Of a DNA stretch of 64,000 bases, positions 40,572-49,988 are shown piece by piece (position 1 is the stretch's first letter; every line of letters begins with the position of its first letter). The position numbers and the translations under genes were made by a program. Under the pieces are notes generated by a model. The model worked only from the letters and a program-made list of their open reading frames with translations. It was not told the origin of the DNA and did not search any database. This stretch comes from CADCTM01 sp049671305 (lineage in GTDB: Bacteria; Cyanobacteriota; Cyanobacteriia; Cyanobacteriales; Coleofasciculaceae): NCBI GenBank assembly GCA_049671305.1, contig JBATUR010000017.1, positions 186,001-250,000 on the forward strand. Reading direction: 5' to 3'.

Positions 40572-42071
40572 ATGAAGCTACGTGAATTATTGGCGACGAT
40601 TTCTTTCTCTAAAGTGCAAATGCCGAGCCATGAGGCATTAGAGCTGCAAGTCAAGGGGATTTCTACTAATTCCCATGCGTGTTCAGCAGGTGATTTATTT
40701 ATTGGGATGCCAGGAACACGAGTTGATGGAGGAGAATTTTGGCAGAGTGCGATCGCCTCCGGTGCCATTGCTGCGATCATTTCTCCCCAAGCTGCAGCAA
40801 AAACAAACAGCCTTTCAGAAGCAGCCAGCCCTTGTATTATTACTGCTGAAAATATCACCTTAGCCTGTACCCAAGCTGCCGCCACCTTTTACGATAACCC
40901 AGCACAAAAGCTGAAGTTGGTGGGCGTGACTGGCACAAATGGCAAAACGACAACCACCTATCTAATTGAATTTCTCTTAACTCAAGCTCATTTACCAACA
41001 GCGCTTCTGGGTACATTATGCGCCCGTTGGCCCGGATTTGAGCAAACAGCCGTACACACCACACCCTTTGCTGTGGAATTGCAACAACAGCTAGCTTCCG
41101 CAAGGGCAGCCGGTTGCCAGTTGGGTGTAATGGAGGTGAGTTCCCATGCTTTGGCACAACAACGGGTGTTGGGTTGTCCTTTTGAGGTAGCGGTATTTAC
41201 CAATCTTACCCAAGACCATTTGGACTACCACCGCGATATGGAGGATTATTTTGCGGCAAAGGCGCTGTTATTTGGGGATGATTATTTGCAAGGCAGGGCA
41301 GTGATTAATCTTGATGATGTTTATGGGAAAAAGTTAATTGAGCAACTGCCGACTGAGCGGGTTTGGAGTTACAGTGTGCTAAATCAGTCGGCGGACTTAT
41401 GGACAAGTGACTTGCAGTATGAGTCAACTGGTGTGAGTGGTATTTTGCATACGCCAAAGGGTGAGGCGCCCTTCCGTTTGCCGTTGGTGGGTCAGTATAA
41501 TTTAGCCAATATGCTGGCGGCAGTTGGTGCCGTTTTGCATCTGGGATTAGAGCTAGAAACGGTGGTGAAGGCATTGCCGGAATTTCAGGGAGTGCCGGGG
41601 CGCATGGAACGGGTACAAGTTCAGGCATCAGATGTTAGTGTGATTGTCGATTATGCTCATACCCCTGATAGTTTAGAAAATTTAATTAAGGCAGCACGAC
41701 CCTTTATTGCGGGTAAGCTGATTTGTGTGTTCGGTTGTGGAGGCGATCGCGACCGCACTAAGCGTCCTAAGATGGGTAAAATTGCTGCAGAGCTGGCTGA
41801 TATAGCGGTGTTGACTTCCGATAACCCCCGTACAGAAGATCCAGAAAAGATTTTAGAAGATGTTTTGGCAGGAATTCCGGCAGCAATCGAAGCAATGGTA
41901 ATATGCGATCGGGCTACAGCAATTCGCACGGCAATTTTACAGGCACAACCAGGAGATGGCGTCTTAATTGCCGGCAAAGGTCACGAAGATTACCAAATTC
42001 TCGGTACTGAAAAAATACACTTTGATGATCGAGAACAAGCGCGAGAGGCACTTTCCTTACGCCTGCCCTAA
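40572..42071 (+). CDS. murE: UDP-N-acetylmuramoyl-L-alanyl-D-glutamate--2,6-diaminopimelate ligase
   Basis: Adds meso-diaminopimelate to the peptidoglycan stem peptide, using ATP; cytosolic. 499 residues from ATG 40572 (GAGGA 7 bp upstream; the TTG at 40566 is less likely). Visible motifs are the ATP loop GVTGTNGKTTTTYLIE (about 114-129), the HTTPFAVELQQQLA region, EVSSHALAQ, NLTQDHLDYH, DYAHTPDSLENLI, GCGGDRDRTKRPKMG and SDNPRTEDP. The DNPR motif gives meso-DAP specificity, as expected for a Gram-negative type wall. It stands alone and ends before a bidirectional terminator. Confidence 0.97.
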   Translation: MKLRELLATISFSKVQMPSHEALELQVKGISTNSHACSAGDLFIGMPGTRVDGGEFWQSAIASGAIAAIISPQAAAKTNSLSEAASPCIITAENITLACTQAAATFYDNPAQKLKLVGVTGTNGKTTTTYLIEFLLTQAHLPTALLGTLCARWPGFEQTAVHTTPFAVELQQQLASARAAGCQLGVMEVSSHALAQQRVLGCPFEVAVFTNLTQDHLDYHRDMEDYFAAKALLFGDDYLQGRAVINLDDVYGKKLIEQLPTERVWSYSVLNQSADLWTSDLQYESTGVSGILHTPKGEAPFRLPLVGQYNLANMLAAVGAVLHLGLELETVVKALPEFQGVPGRMERVQVQASDVSVIVDYAHTPDSLENLIKAARPFIAGKLICVFGCGGDRDRTKRPKMGKIAAELADIAVLTSDNPRTEDPEKILEDVLAGIPAAIEAMVICDRATAIRTAILQAQPGDGVLIAGKGHEDYQILGTEKIHFDDREQAREALSLRLP

Positions 42072-42174
42072 ATTTAAATTAGAGAAAGAGCTTCCCTGTG
42101 CTGCCAGACTTAACCCGATAAGCTGCTGGCGGCACAAATAGCCCACTCAAACCTAACAGCTAACCTCAGCAAAA

Positions 42175-42206
42175 AAAACTGACACAAGATATTTTGTGTC
42201 AGTTTT
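42175..42206. terminator. Bidirectional terminator between murE and tRNA-Arg
   Basis: AAAACTGACACAA and TTGTGTCAGTTTT form a perfect 13-bp stem with a short loop. It has a run of T on the plus-strand side and a run of eight A before it (T-run on the minus strand), so it can end both murE and the tRNA transcript. Confidence 0.85.
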
Positions 42207-42240
42207 CCCAGAAATGGGGTTGATTGAGTTATCAGAGTAC

Positions 42241-42312
42241 GCCCTCGGTAGGATTCGAACCTACGACCAAGGGATTAGAAATCCCTTGCTCTATCCCCTG
42301 AGCTACGAGAGC
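42241..42312 (-). tRNA. tRNA-Arg, anticodon UCU
   Basis: On the minus strand the 72 bases fold as a cloverleaf: acceptor GCTCTCG/CGAGGGC, D-stem GCTC/GAGC, anticodon stem AGGGA/TCCCT with loop TTTCTAA (anticodon TCT), and T arm GTAGG-TTCGAAT-CCTAC. It reads AGA and probably AGG codons. No CCA is encoded, so it is added after transcription. Confidence 0.95.
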
Positions 42313-42745
42313 ATAAGTTTATAATACAGAACTTGAGACAGATGAGCGACCGAACAGATGGTTTACACTGACATTTTTGTAGAAGGAGAAATTGACAAAC
42401 ACTTCAGACCGAAAATTGATGATTGCTCTCAAATAAAGAGTAATCTGAGGGTATCAAGTATTATATCGGGGAAAAGCGCTGATTGGGCAAACTAAATTTT
42501 AGCCCTGCAAAACCCAACCAACCTTAAGCCGCTTGACGGTCAAGGTAAACTATAAACCTATCATCCAGAAGGTGTTTGTCTCAAGGTGGTATGACACAAG
42601 GCAATAAATCAAAAGGCTCAAACCTAAAGTGTCTATTGCAGCATCTAGCCAGACAAGCATTCTGGCAAGGAATAGGATGTTGGGTTATTAAAGCGCTTCC
42701 CTACAGAACCACGCGGCACGGTCACACGATTCATTTGCCAGTATC
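42313..42745. other. Gene-free stretch
   Basis: 433 bp. A 60-codon frame at 42576-42758 has no ribosome site or homology that I can see and overlaps the next gene, so I read it as chance. The promoters of the tRNA and of the following gene lie here. Confidence 0.4.
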
Positions 42746-43405
42746 ATGTTTATTTTGAAAAGGCAGGATGTTGATATATCCAGCATTCAACATCCGAAGC
42801 GAGAGCAACAAATCCCAATTCTCACCTATCAGGGGCAAACCTTTCGCTTGATCAGTGTGTTTAGCGCCAAGCAGGCAGAAGAAGCCAAAGCCTTTTGGCG
42901 AGATCTCACAGATAATCGAGGTAAAGTCTGTGTCCTGTTAGAAGAACCTGACCGTCATAGCGTCTGGGGAAAAATCCGTTTAGAGCAATTGGGAACAGAG
43001 GTTGGTCCCGACTCAAAAGTTGTACCTTACACTCAAGCTTGTCTTTTATTGTTACAAACAGTTTATATAGATATTGAAGATCTTTTAGGAGCAAGACAAG
43101 CCGGATTATTTCAAAAAGAAATGGCTAAAATCTTTCAGCAATGGCACTTTCCTCAAGCTGACTCAGCGCAAGCCATCAACAACTTGCTAACGGTTGATCC
43201 CCTAACCAGTCTGCAAGTTCCAGCTTGGGAGGAACATCATTTAATTACACTATTACAGGAACTTCATCGCCTTGGTAAAGACTATTTTGGAAATACTAAC
43301 TTTGCTGAAGGAGTCAGCGATATATTGCAAGATATGCCAGCAACTGAGATTACTCAGTTTATGCAGTGGCTTCAATCATCTCCTCTTGGTAAACTTTGGC
43401 GATAA
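42746..43405 (+). CDS. Conserved cyanobacterial protein (Npun_F0813-like)
   Basis: 219 residues, soluble, no membrane segments. Sequence blocks such as QTFRLISVFSAKQAEEAKAF, WGKIRLEQLG and ACLLLLQTVYIDIEDLLGAR resemble a cyanobacterial hypothetical family that I believe is named after Npun_F0813; I am not certain of the name. It is mixed alpha/beta with a helical C-terminus. Function unknown. It stands between a tRNA gene and a membrane-protein operon. Confidence 0.7.
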   Translation: MFILKRQDVDISSIQHPKREQQIPILTYQGQTFRLISVFSAKQAEEAKAFWRDLTDNRGKVCVLLEEPDRHSVWGKIRLEQLGTEVGPDSKVVPYTQACLLLLQTVYIDIEDLLGARQAGLFQKEMAKIFQQWHFPQADSAQAINNLLTVDPLTSLQVPAWEEHHLITLLQELHRLGKDYFGNTNFAEGVSDILQDMPATEITQFMQWLQSSPLGKLWR

Positions 43406-43540
43406 TCTAGAAGAACAGTTAAATAAAATAACCATTTTTGGCTACACAGAGGCTAATGCTGGTTACTCAACCGATAATGTCAATTAAACACATCGGTTTA
43501 TTATGATTTCCCTTTTTGCAGTAATCTCAAAGAAAGTCTT

Positions 43541-44533
43541 ATGAGCAGCTCTGTCGAAAAACCATCCGAGACTACCTCCCTGCTGACGGGTCAAAAAGTC
43601 GTCTATGCTGGAATTGCTTGGGCAGTAATATCTCTGTTATTTTTTCTGCTATTTAGTATTTCCTCGCCTGGGGAAGAGCGTCCGCTTTGGTACATGATTG
43701 GTACCTATCTTTTGGAATTATTACCTTTTCTAGCAGCGACTTACCTTTGCTATAGAAATTGGCGCAGCCCTAATATTGCTAGTGGACGTAATGTTTGGCT
43801 TGGCATTGGTTTAGGAATGCTTTGTTATTTTATTGGGGGCTTAATCTTTGGGGTGTGGGAGCTGTACTGGGAACTCAATGCTGATGTCTCACCCGCTGAT
43901 TTGTTTTACTTGCTAGTCTATGTTTTTGTCGGCTGGGGTATGGTTTTAGCCATTTTACCCCGACGCTTAAATTTGGAGCCTTGGCAATGGCTGACAGTGG
44001 CTGCGATCGCTGTTTTGGGTATTTCTTTAGCAGTTTGGGTTTACCTAATTACTCCCAATAATTCACCAGAAGCTGATGCCACTGCCCCAAACACAACTAT
44101 TGAGCAGACGACAGCCTCCCAGGCTACAAACGCCGCTGCCCCAATTGCACCTGCCATTGAGGGTAATAATAATGCCCCAGCTTGGGCAATAGCCATTGAA
44201 AAGACACTTAATCCCTTGGCTGTGCCTGTGAACCTTTCCTACATCATTGGAGATGTTTTTCTGCTGATTATTGCCGCAACTCTTCTATTAGCATTTTGGG
44301 GCGGACGTTTTGTCCAGTCTTGGCGGATGATTGCTGCTGCAACCATTGCCCTCTACATTGCTGATATGTGGACAAAGTACGCAGCCAGCTATGAAAATTA
44401 TGAAAGCGGAGGACTACTTGATGTCTTTTATGTTTTCAGTGGTGTCCTATTTGCCATTGGCGCTGCTCTTGAATTTGACATTTCAATCCGCTCCCGTCGG
44501 GGTGGTCGTAAGCGAACTGAAGGAAGGTCATGA
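43541..44533 (+). CDS. Polytopic membrane protein, unknown function
   Basis: 330 residues with about eight to nine hydrophobic segments and a low-complexity Asn/Ala/Thr stretch in the middle (about 180-220), likely an exposed loop. The conserved-looking charged element is GVWELYWELNADVSPADLFYLLVYV; no catalytic or transport signature was recognised. It overlaps the next gene by 4 bp (ATGA), so translation of the two is coupled. This suggests that the HTH/acidic protein and the membrane protein act together. Confidence 0.7.
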   Translation: MSSSVEKPSETTSLLTGQKVVYAGIAWAVISLLFFLLFSISSPGEERPLWYMIGTYLLELLPFLAATYLCYRNWRSPNIASGRNVWLGIGLGMLCYFIGGLIFGVWELYWELNADVSPADLFYLLVYVFVGWGMVLAILPRRLNLEPWQWLTVAAIAVLGISLAVWVYLITPNNSPEADATAPNTTIEQTTASQATNAAAPIAPAIEGNNNAPAWAIAIEKTLNPLAVPVNLSYIIGDVFLLIIAATLLLAFWGGRFVQSWRMIAAATIALYIADMWTKYAASYENYESGGLLDVFYVFSGVLFAIGAALEFDISIRSRRGGRKRTEGRS

Positions 44534-45513
44534 GTCCCAGAAAACTAACTGATGCTGACAAAAAAGATATCCTTAACCTGTACCAACGCCTGGAAGAGAC
44601 AACCTCAACCTTGGCAACTCGTTATGATGTCAGTAACTCGACGATTAGCCGCATTCTCAAAAGCAGTTTGCTAGAGTCAGATTATGAAGCACTGATTCAG
44701 CAAAAGCGCTCAAATCGTGGTAACAACACAACTCCAATTGTCGAAACCACATCAGTAAAATCTGAACTTCAACAACCCGACGACGACCACGACGACCACG
44801 ACGACGACCACGAAGTACCCACAGAAACTGATGAGTCGGAATCAGTTTCTACCTCTCAGCGATGGCGGCGCCGCCGTTCCTCAGTTACGCCTGATCCTGT
44901 GCCTAAACCACGGGTGATACAAAGTGAGTTGCAATTGGATATGACGCCTGCCTCAGAAAGCGACACTGAGGATTTGGCTGAAGCCTTGGTTGAGATTAAG
45001 CCACGCAAAAATAGTCGTCACTTAGAGGATTTGCTCGACGATGATTTGATGGATTTGGATGAGGACGATGAGGACGAGGACGATGATGACGATGATGACG
45101 ATGACGATGATGATGACTGGGATTATGATTCAGCCGAAGCAGGAACTCAAGGACTAATCAAAACTCGTATCGCCAGTGGCGCTAACATCCAGGTTTTACC
45201 CCTTTCTGAGGCGTCTCTGCCTAAAACTTGCTATCTGGTTGTAGACCGTGCTGCTGAGTTAATTGCTCGTCCTCTAAAGGAGTTTGGTGATCTAGGTCGC
45301 ATTCCCATCGAAGAAATTCAAGAAAAAACCTTGCCAGTATTTGATAATCACAGAGTGGCACGGCGTTTTTCTAACCGCTCTCAACGAGTGATTAAAGTTC
45401 CCGATGGTCGGATGCTGCAAAAGACTTGCTCTCATTTGCAAGCCAAAGGAATTACTCGCTTGTTAATTGATGGTCAAGTCTATTCTCTGATGCCTGAGCA
45501 ACCACTACTTTAA
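44530..45513 (+). CDS. HTH protein with poly-Asp region, unknown function
   Basis: 327 residues. The N-terminus is a transposase-like helix-turn-helix (LTDADKKDILNLYQRLEET then TSTLATRYDVSNSTISRILKS). It is followed by an acidic, low-complexity middle with a long run of Asp near residues 175-200 and an Asp/His-rich patch near 80-95. The C-terminal third is a conserved globular domain (LPKTCYLVVDRAAELIARPL, VIKVPDGRMLQKTCSHLQAKG, ITRLLIDGQVYSL). There is no transposase catalytic triad, so this is not an active IS protein. It is coupled to the preceding membrane protein gene. A DNA-binding regulator is possible. Confidence 0.7.
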   Translation: MSPRKLTDADKKDILNLYQRLEETTSTLATRYDVSNSTISRILKSSLLESDYEALIQQKRSNRGNNTTPIVETTSVKSELQQPDDDHDDHDDDHEVPTETDESESVSTSQRWRRRRSSVTPDPVPKPRVIQSELQLDMTPASESDTEDLAEALVEIKPRKNSRHLEDLLDDDLMDLDEDDEDEDDDDDDDDDDDDDWDYDSAEAGTQGLIKTRIASGANIQVLPLSEASLPKTCYLVVDRAAELIARPLKEFGDLGRIPIEEIQEKTLPVFDNHRVARRFSNRSQRVIKVPDGRMLQKTCSHLQAKGITRLLIDGQVYSLMPEQPLL

Positions 45514-45795
45514 ACTTGGCAGGGGTTTCATCTACTTAATTGCTACACTATTAAAGGTATGGTTAGATTTTGAGCTAGGCAATTATCTGAGGGGAATCTT
45601 GGCACGTGCCGCAAAAAATCGCCCCAAACCTTAGCTTTTAATTTGTTTGACCGATTGCCAAGATCCACTTTTAACAAAATAAATTTAACTTTCAAAAAGT
45701 AACAATTAATACTAATTACTCAACAAATTTTAGTGACTAACACAAGTATTTTGATTAATTACTTGTAATCCATTATTGATGGGAGTAACGACTCA

Positions 45796-46644
45796 ATGGA
45801 AGTGAGAAAGCTTCTCCGGCTATATGAGCAAGGAAGTCGAGATTTTGCAGGAGTTGACTTGGGTGGCGAAAACTTGAGCGGAGTCACCTTAATTGGTGTT
45901 AACTTTGCTGGCGCCAACCTAAGAGGGGTCAATTTCAGTCGAGCCTTTTTACTGAAATCAGACTTCAGTGGTGCTCAGATGAACTGGGCTAATTTCAGTT
46001 TTGCCAAAATGAGCGAAACTAAATTAGTCGAGGCAGAACTGACTAAAGCCAATTTGAGGGGAGCTTTTTTGGTGAAGTCAAAATTACCAAGAGCTAAACT
46101 CAGTGGTGCAAATTTTAGTGGTGCAAATCTCAGACGTGCCAACCTTTGGGGCGCAAATCTTTGTGGTGCTAATTTGCACAGATCCAATCTACGAGATGCC
46201 AATCTGAGTGGGGTTAATTTAAACTGGGCAAATTTATCTGAAGCGAGACTTATTGGGGCAAAGCTTTATGGCGCTTCTTTGAGTGGGGTCAATTTGAGCC
46301 GTGCTTTTTTGAAAGAATTAGATTTAGGAGGCGTTGATTTAGAAGGCGTTAACCTCCAAGGAGCAAAATTGCAGGGCGCTAACTTAGAAGGCGCTAGTTT
46401 GGTGGCGGCAGATTTAAGCGATTCTCAATTGCATTATGTAAATTTTAGGGGCGCCGACTTAACTCGCGCTAATTTAGCACGGGCATCCTTGGAGCAGGCA
46501 AACTTAACTTGGACAATTTTGAAAAAGGTAAATCTGAGTAATGTAGATTTGGGTGTGGCTAAGTTGAATGGAGTGGATCTCGATGAGATTCGACGTAATG
46601 GCGCACTTTTACCAGAATCTCTGACTCAGGTTTGTTACTCCTGA
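45796..46644 (+). CDS. Pentapeptide-repeat protein
   Basis: 282 residues, almost all of it the A(D/N)LxX pentapeptide repeat (for example NLSGVTLIGVNFAGANLRGV, ANLWGANLCGANLHRSNLRD) in about 45 units. These form a right-handed quadrilateral beta-helix that can act as a scaffold or DNA mimic. No N-terminal signal or membrane segment; the start MEVRKLLRLYEQGSRDFAGV is a typical cyanobacterial short lead-in. Function unknown; such proteins are numerous in cyanobacteria. Confidence 0.93.
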   Translation: MEVRKLLRLYEQGSRDFAGVDLGGENLSGVTLIGVNFAGANLRGVNFSRAFLLKSDFSGAQMNWANFSFAKMSETKLVEAELTKANLRGAFLVKSKLPRAKLSGANFSGANLRRANLWGANLCGANLHRSNLRDANLSGVNLNWANLSEARLIGAKLYGASLSGVNLSRAFLKELDLGGVDLEGVNLQGAKLQGANLEGASLVAADLSDSQLHYVNFRGADLTRANLARASLEQANLTWTILKKVNLSNVDLGVAKLNGVDLDEIRRNGALLPESLTQVCYS

Positions 46645-46700
46645 AGTAAAGGTTGCTTAGTTTCTGAGACGCTGCTAGGAAAGATGAATTTATTACTTAG

Positions 46701-46731
46701 TGTAGAGATGTTTTGGCAAAACGTCTCTACA
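46701..46731. repeat. Palindromic interspersed repeat of cyanobacterial type
   Basis: TGTAGAGATGTTTT and AAAACGTCTCTACA pair over 14 bp with one G-T. Words of this type (GTAGAGACGTT...AACGTCTCTAC) recur in many cyanobacterial genomes between genes. It may also form a hairpin in the 3' region of the pentapeptide gene. Confidence 0.6.
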
Positions 46732-46831
46732 AGTCTTGAATGTGGCTAGATAAACAAGCGATTGGTAACTAATTAAACGAAATAAATTAATATTTTGTGG
46801 TTATTATAGTTAGCTCTATTGAGAGACGGCG

Positions 46832-47536
46832 ATGGTAAGAAAAATTCTAATTATTGTGCATCAAGCAAAATCTGATCCTGGATGCGTTGGACAGATTTTA
46901 ACTAAGAATGGTTATGAGCTGGATATCCGTTGTCCTAGTAATCATGACCCACTACCGACGACAATGGACAATCATGATGGCGTTGTTATCTTTGGCGGTC
47001 CAATGAGTGCTAATGATAGCGATTTACCTTTTATCCGCCAAGAATTGGATTGGATACCAATGGCATTGGAAGCAGATAAGCCGTTTTTGGGTATCTGCCT
47101 TGGTGCCCAATTATTAGCGCGGGTATTGGGTGCAAAAGTTAGTCCTCATCCTGATGGCATGACAGAAATTGGTTATTTTCCAATTGTGCCTACTGCGGCA
47201 GCTTATCCGGTTTTTGAGCATCCTTTGTATGTCTATCACTGGCATCAGGAAGGGTTTGAGCTACCCAAGGGTGCTACGAAGCTGGCTGAGGGGGAGATTT
47301 TTGCTAATCAGGCATTTCGCTACGGTAAGGCGGCTTATGGCTTGCAGTTTCATCCTGAAGCCACTGAGGTAATTGTGAAGCGCTGGACGATTTTGGGGGC
47401 TGAGATGTTGGTGCTGCCGGGGGCTCAGTCTCGTGATGAGCAGATTAGTAAGCACGCTTTGTATGGAGTTGCTAAGGATAGTTGGTTAGAGGGTTTTTTG
47501 AGGCTTTGGCTTGGGGATGGTGTGGTTGCTGTCTGA
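46832..47536 (+). CDS. Class I glutamine amidotransferase domain protein
   Basis: 234 residues. It has the GATase fold with the nucleophile in GICLGAQLLARVLGA (Cys near 90) and the HPE in LQFHPEATEV (His/Glu), plus VVIFGGPMSAND. It is most like the free-standing GMP-synthase-type amidotransferase family, which hydrolyses glutamine or a gamma-glutamyl compound; no synthetase partner is adjacent, so the acceptor is unknown. It stands between the pentapeptide-repeat gene and a methyltransferase gene on the same strand. Confidence 0.9.
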   Translation: MVRKILIIVHQAKSDPGCVGQILTKNGYELDIRCPSNHDPLPTTMDNHDGVVIFGGPMSANDSDLPFIRQELDWIPMALEADKPFLGICLGAQLLARVLGAKVSPHPDGMTEIGYFPIVPTAAAYPVFEHPLYVYHWHQEGFELPKGATKLAEGEIFANQAFRYGKAAYGLQFHPEATEVIVKRWTILGAEMLVLPGAQSRDEQISKHALYGVAKDSWLEGFLRLWLGDGVVAV

Positions 47537-47622
47537 GCGACTACTTAAATTATTGCTGAAATATTTAAAGTTTGGTAAATTTTTTTAAACTGAAAGAGTA
47601 GGGCTATTTTCAGTTTACGATT

Positions 47623-48267
47623 ATGCGACTTGAACCGACTCAACGTACCAAGCTTGATAATACTGACGACAGAGATTTTTACTCGGTGCCGCGCTTTGTA
47701 ACTCATGTTGATCAAGGGTTTATTGATCAGCTTACTCAGTTGTATAGCGATCGCCTGTTGCCAAATACACGGATTTTGGACTTAATGAGCAGTTGGGTTT
47801 CTCACTTGCCTGAAATGGAGTTTGCTCACGTGGAAGGGCATGGTATGAATCAAGAGGAACTTGCTCGTAATGCTCGATTAAATCATTATTTTGTGCAAGA
47901 CCTGAATCATAATCCCAAATTACCACTAATGGATCAAGATTTTGATGCTGTGATTAATTGTGTTTCGGTTCAATATTTGCAATATCCTGATGCCATATTT
48001 TCCGAGATTCACCGTATTCTGAAACCTGGGGGTATTGCGATTATTAGCTTTTCCAATCGGATGTTTTTTCAAAAGGCGATCGCAGCTTGGCGAGAAGGCA
48101 ATGAAGCAAGTCGAGTTAAATTAGTTAAAAGCTACTTTCAATCTGTACCAGGATTCAGCATACCTGAAGTAATTGTTCATCAATCTACTGTGCCCAGTTT
48201 TTTACAAATGCTTGGTGTTGGTGGTGGTGATCCCTTCTATGCTGTAATTGCTCAACGAATTGATTAA
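47623..48267 (+). CDS. Class I SAM-dependent methyltransferase
   Basis: 214 residues. The SAM fold is seen as RILDLMSSWVSHLP (motif I, a little unusual: DLMSSW in place of DxGxG), MDQDFDAVINCVSVQYL (motif II) and the ILKPGGIAIISFSNRM strand (motif III). The N-terminus FYSVPRFVTHVDQGFIDQLTQLY is a common lead-in in a cyanobacterial group of unknown substrate. Follows the amidotransferase gene by 86 bp on the same strand; a shared pathway is possible but not shown. Confidence 0.85.
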   Translation: MRLEPTQRTKLDNTDDRDFYSVPRFVTHVDQGFIDQLTQLYSDRLLPNTRILDLMSSWVSHLPEMEFAHVEGHGMNQEELARNARLNHYFVQDLNHNPKLPLMDQDFDAVINCVSVQYLQYPDAIFSEIHRILKPGGIAIISFSNRMFFQKAIAAWREGNEASRVKLVKSYFQSVPGFSIPEVIVHQSTVPSFLQMLGVGGGDPFYAVIAQRID

Positions 48268-48401
48268 GCAATTTTGTAGTAAGTCTAAATCAAGGCTATC
48301 CAGAAACTTCCTTAATTTAAACTAGTTTTTAATTGACTGAATAACTAGAGATAAATTATGCTTTGAAAGTTCTCTGGATAGTTTTTATTAATATAAACTG
48401 A

Positions 48402-49988
48402 ATGTTTGCAAAAGTAGCTAAAATTATCTTACCAAAAAATCATCATGTTTTTACAATAGTCGTAACTTTCATCTTTTTTAGTTTCGGCTTGTTTGGCATT
48501 CTTAACCATGCCATGTGGCGGGATGAACTTAATGTTTGGTTAATTGCTAGAGATAGTTCTTCCTTATTAGAACTTTTTGGTAATATTAAATATGAAGGAC
48601 ATCCAGCACTTTGGTATCTTTGTCTTTATTTCCTAAATCAGTTTACTGCTAACCCTGTAGCAATGCAAGTTTTTCATTTGCTGATTGCGACTATTACAGT
48701 TTTTATTTTTATTAAATATTCTCCCTTTACTCAACTACAAAAAGTTTTATTTTGTTTTGGCTATCTGCCTTTTTATGAGTATTTAGTTATTAGTCGAAAC
48801 TATGCAATCGGATTGTTGCTTGTTTGGGCTTTTTGTGCAGCTTACCCAACACGAAATAAGAGTTATTTGAGGTTAGCTGTTATTTTGTTTTTTTTGGCAA
48901 ATTCTAATGCTTATTGTTTATTTATTGCTGTTGCTTTCGGGTTAACATTAATTCTTGAATACAGTTTAAGAGAAAAATTACCTTCTCTGCTTTCTGCCAA
49001 AAATAGCAACATTATCAGTAGTATAATCATCTTTTTTCTAGGAATTTTCAGCTCATTAGCGCAATTAATTCCTCCAGCAGACAGTACTTTACAAGGTGGC
49101 ATGAGTGGTTGGACATTACGATTTGACTTCAAACATTTAATATCAGCAGTTACGAGAGTTTGGAATAGTTATATTGTAATTTTAATTCCAGGAACATCAA
49201 GAGAAATAGATGGTTTAATATTTGCTCTACTTTCTTTAGGTTTGTTTGCTTTTATGGCAACGCTGTTAATTAAAAAGCCCATTGCACTCTTTTTTTACAT
49301 CTTTTGTACAGGAGAAATTATTCTATTCACTTATGTTAAATTTCTGGGCGCTGCCAGACACTATGGACATTTATATATTGTACTAATTGCTGCTTTATGG
49401 ATTGCTAGCTATTACCCTAAATCAAGTCTTTTACTTGAATTTAAAGATATACCAAGTCATTTCAAGCAAGTTGTAACAGCTTGGACAAAGTTTGTTAAAA
49501 AACATAAAAATACTTTATTAATGATTATTTTATTTGCCCAACTAGTTGGAGGAATAGTTGCCTTTAGCCGAGATTTAATAATACCTTATTCTGCTAGTCG
49601 TGAAGCAGCAAGATATATTAAAAGCCAACGATTAGAGCAAATGTTTATTGTTGGTAGTCGAGATGCCAATATCTCACCTATTTCTGGTTATTTAAATCGA
49701 AAAATTTATTATCCAGAGAGGCAAGGTATGGGTAGTTTTGTTTTATTTAACAGTAAAAGAAAGGATGTCGATGCAGTAGCTGTTTTAGAGCAAGTTAGTC
49801 AAATCATCAGGCAAAAGCAAAAAAACACAAACATACTCTTAATTTTAAACTATGAGCTTAAGACAGTCAGGCAAGACTTAAATGTAGTTTTATTGGCAAA
49901 ATTTACCAAGAGTTTTATTGGCAATGAGAAATACTATTTATACCAAGTTAAGGCGGCAAATAAGTTAGCAAAAGATATCAAGAGTTAG
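48402..49988 (+). CDS. GT39/PMT-like membrane glycosyltransferase
   Basis: 528 residues with about 11 membrane helices. The diagnostic first loop MWRDELNVWLIARD has the acidic pair (D41/E42) that binds the sugar donor and acceptor, followed by EGHPALWYLCLYFL (H67-P68), the layout of glycosyltransferases using lipid-linked sugars. The C-terminal 130 residues are a soluble extracytoplasmic domain (SREAARYIKSQRLEQMFIVG). The gene is AT-rich. It ends 11 bp inside the convergent phosphatase gene. Acceptor unknown. Confidence 0.87.
   Translation: MFAKVAKIILPKNHHVFTIVVTFIFFSFGLFGILNHAMWRDELNVWLIARDSSSLLELFGNIKYEGHPALWYLCLYFLNQFTANPVAMQVFHLLIATITVFIFIKYSPFTQLQKVLFCFGYLPFYEYLVISRNYAIGLLLVWAFCAAYPTRNKSYLRLAVILFFLANSNAYCLFIAVAFGLTLILEYSLREKLPSLLSAKNSNIISSIIIFFLGIFSSLAQLIPPADSTLQGGMSGWTLRFDFKHLISAVTRVWNSYIVILIPGTSREIDGLIFALLSLGLFAFMATLLIKKPIALFFYIFCTGEIILFTYVKFLGAARHYGHLYIVLIAALWIASYYPKSSLLLEFKDIPSHFKQVVTAWTKFVKKHKNTLLMIILFAQLVGGIVAFSRDLIIPYSASREAARYIKSQRLEQMFIVGSRDANISPISGYLNRKIYYPERQGMGSFVLFNSKRKDVDAVAVLEQVSQIIRQKQKNTNILLILNYELKTVRQDLNVVLLAKFTKSFIGNEKYYLYQVKAANKLAKDIKS

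Noticed and set aside
42576..42758. 60-codon frame before the Npun_F0813-like gene
   Set aside because: No ribosome site, no homology recognised, and it runs into the start of the following gene.
44770..45125. Short GAC/GAT-type repeats as a CRISPR or minisatellite
   Set aside because: They are codons of an in-frame poly-Asp and Asp/His region with no spacers.
44530..45513. Active transposase (HTH of transposase type)
   Set aside because: No DDE/DDD triad, no terminal inverted repeats, and translational coupling to a membrane-protein gene.
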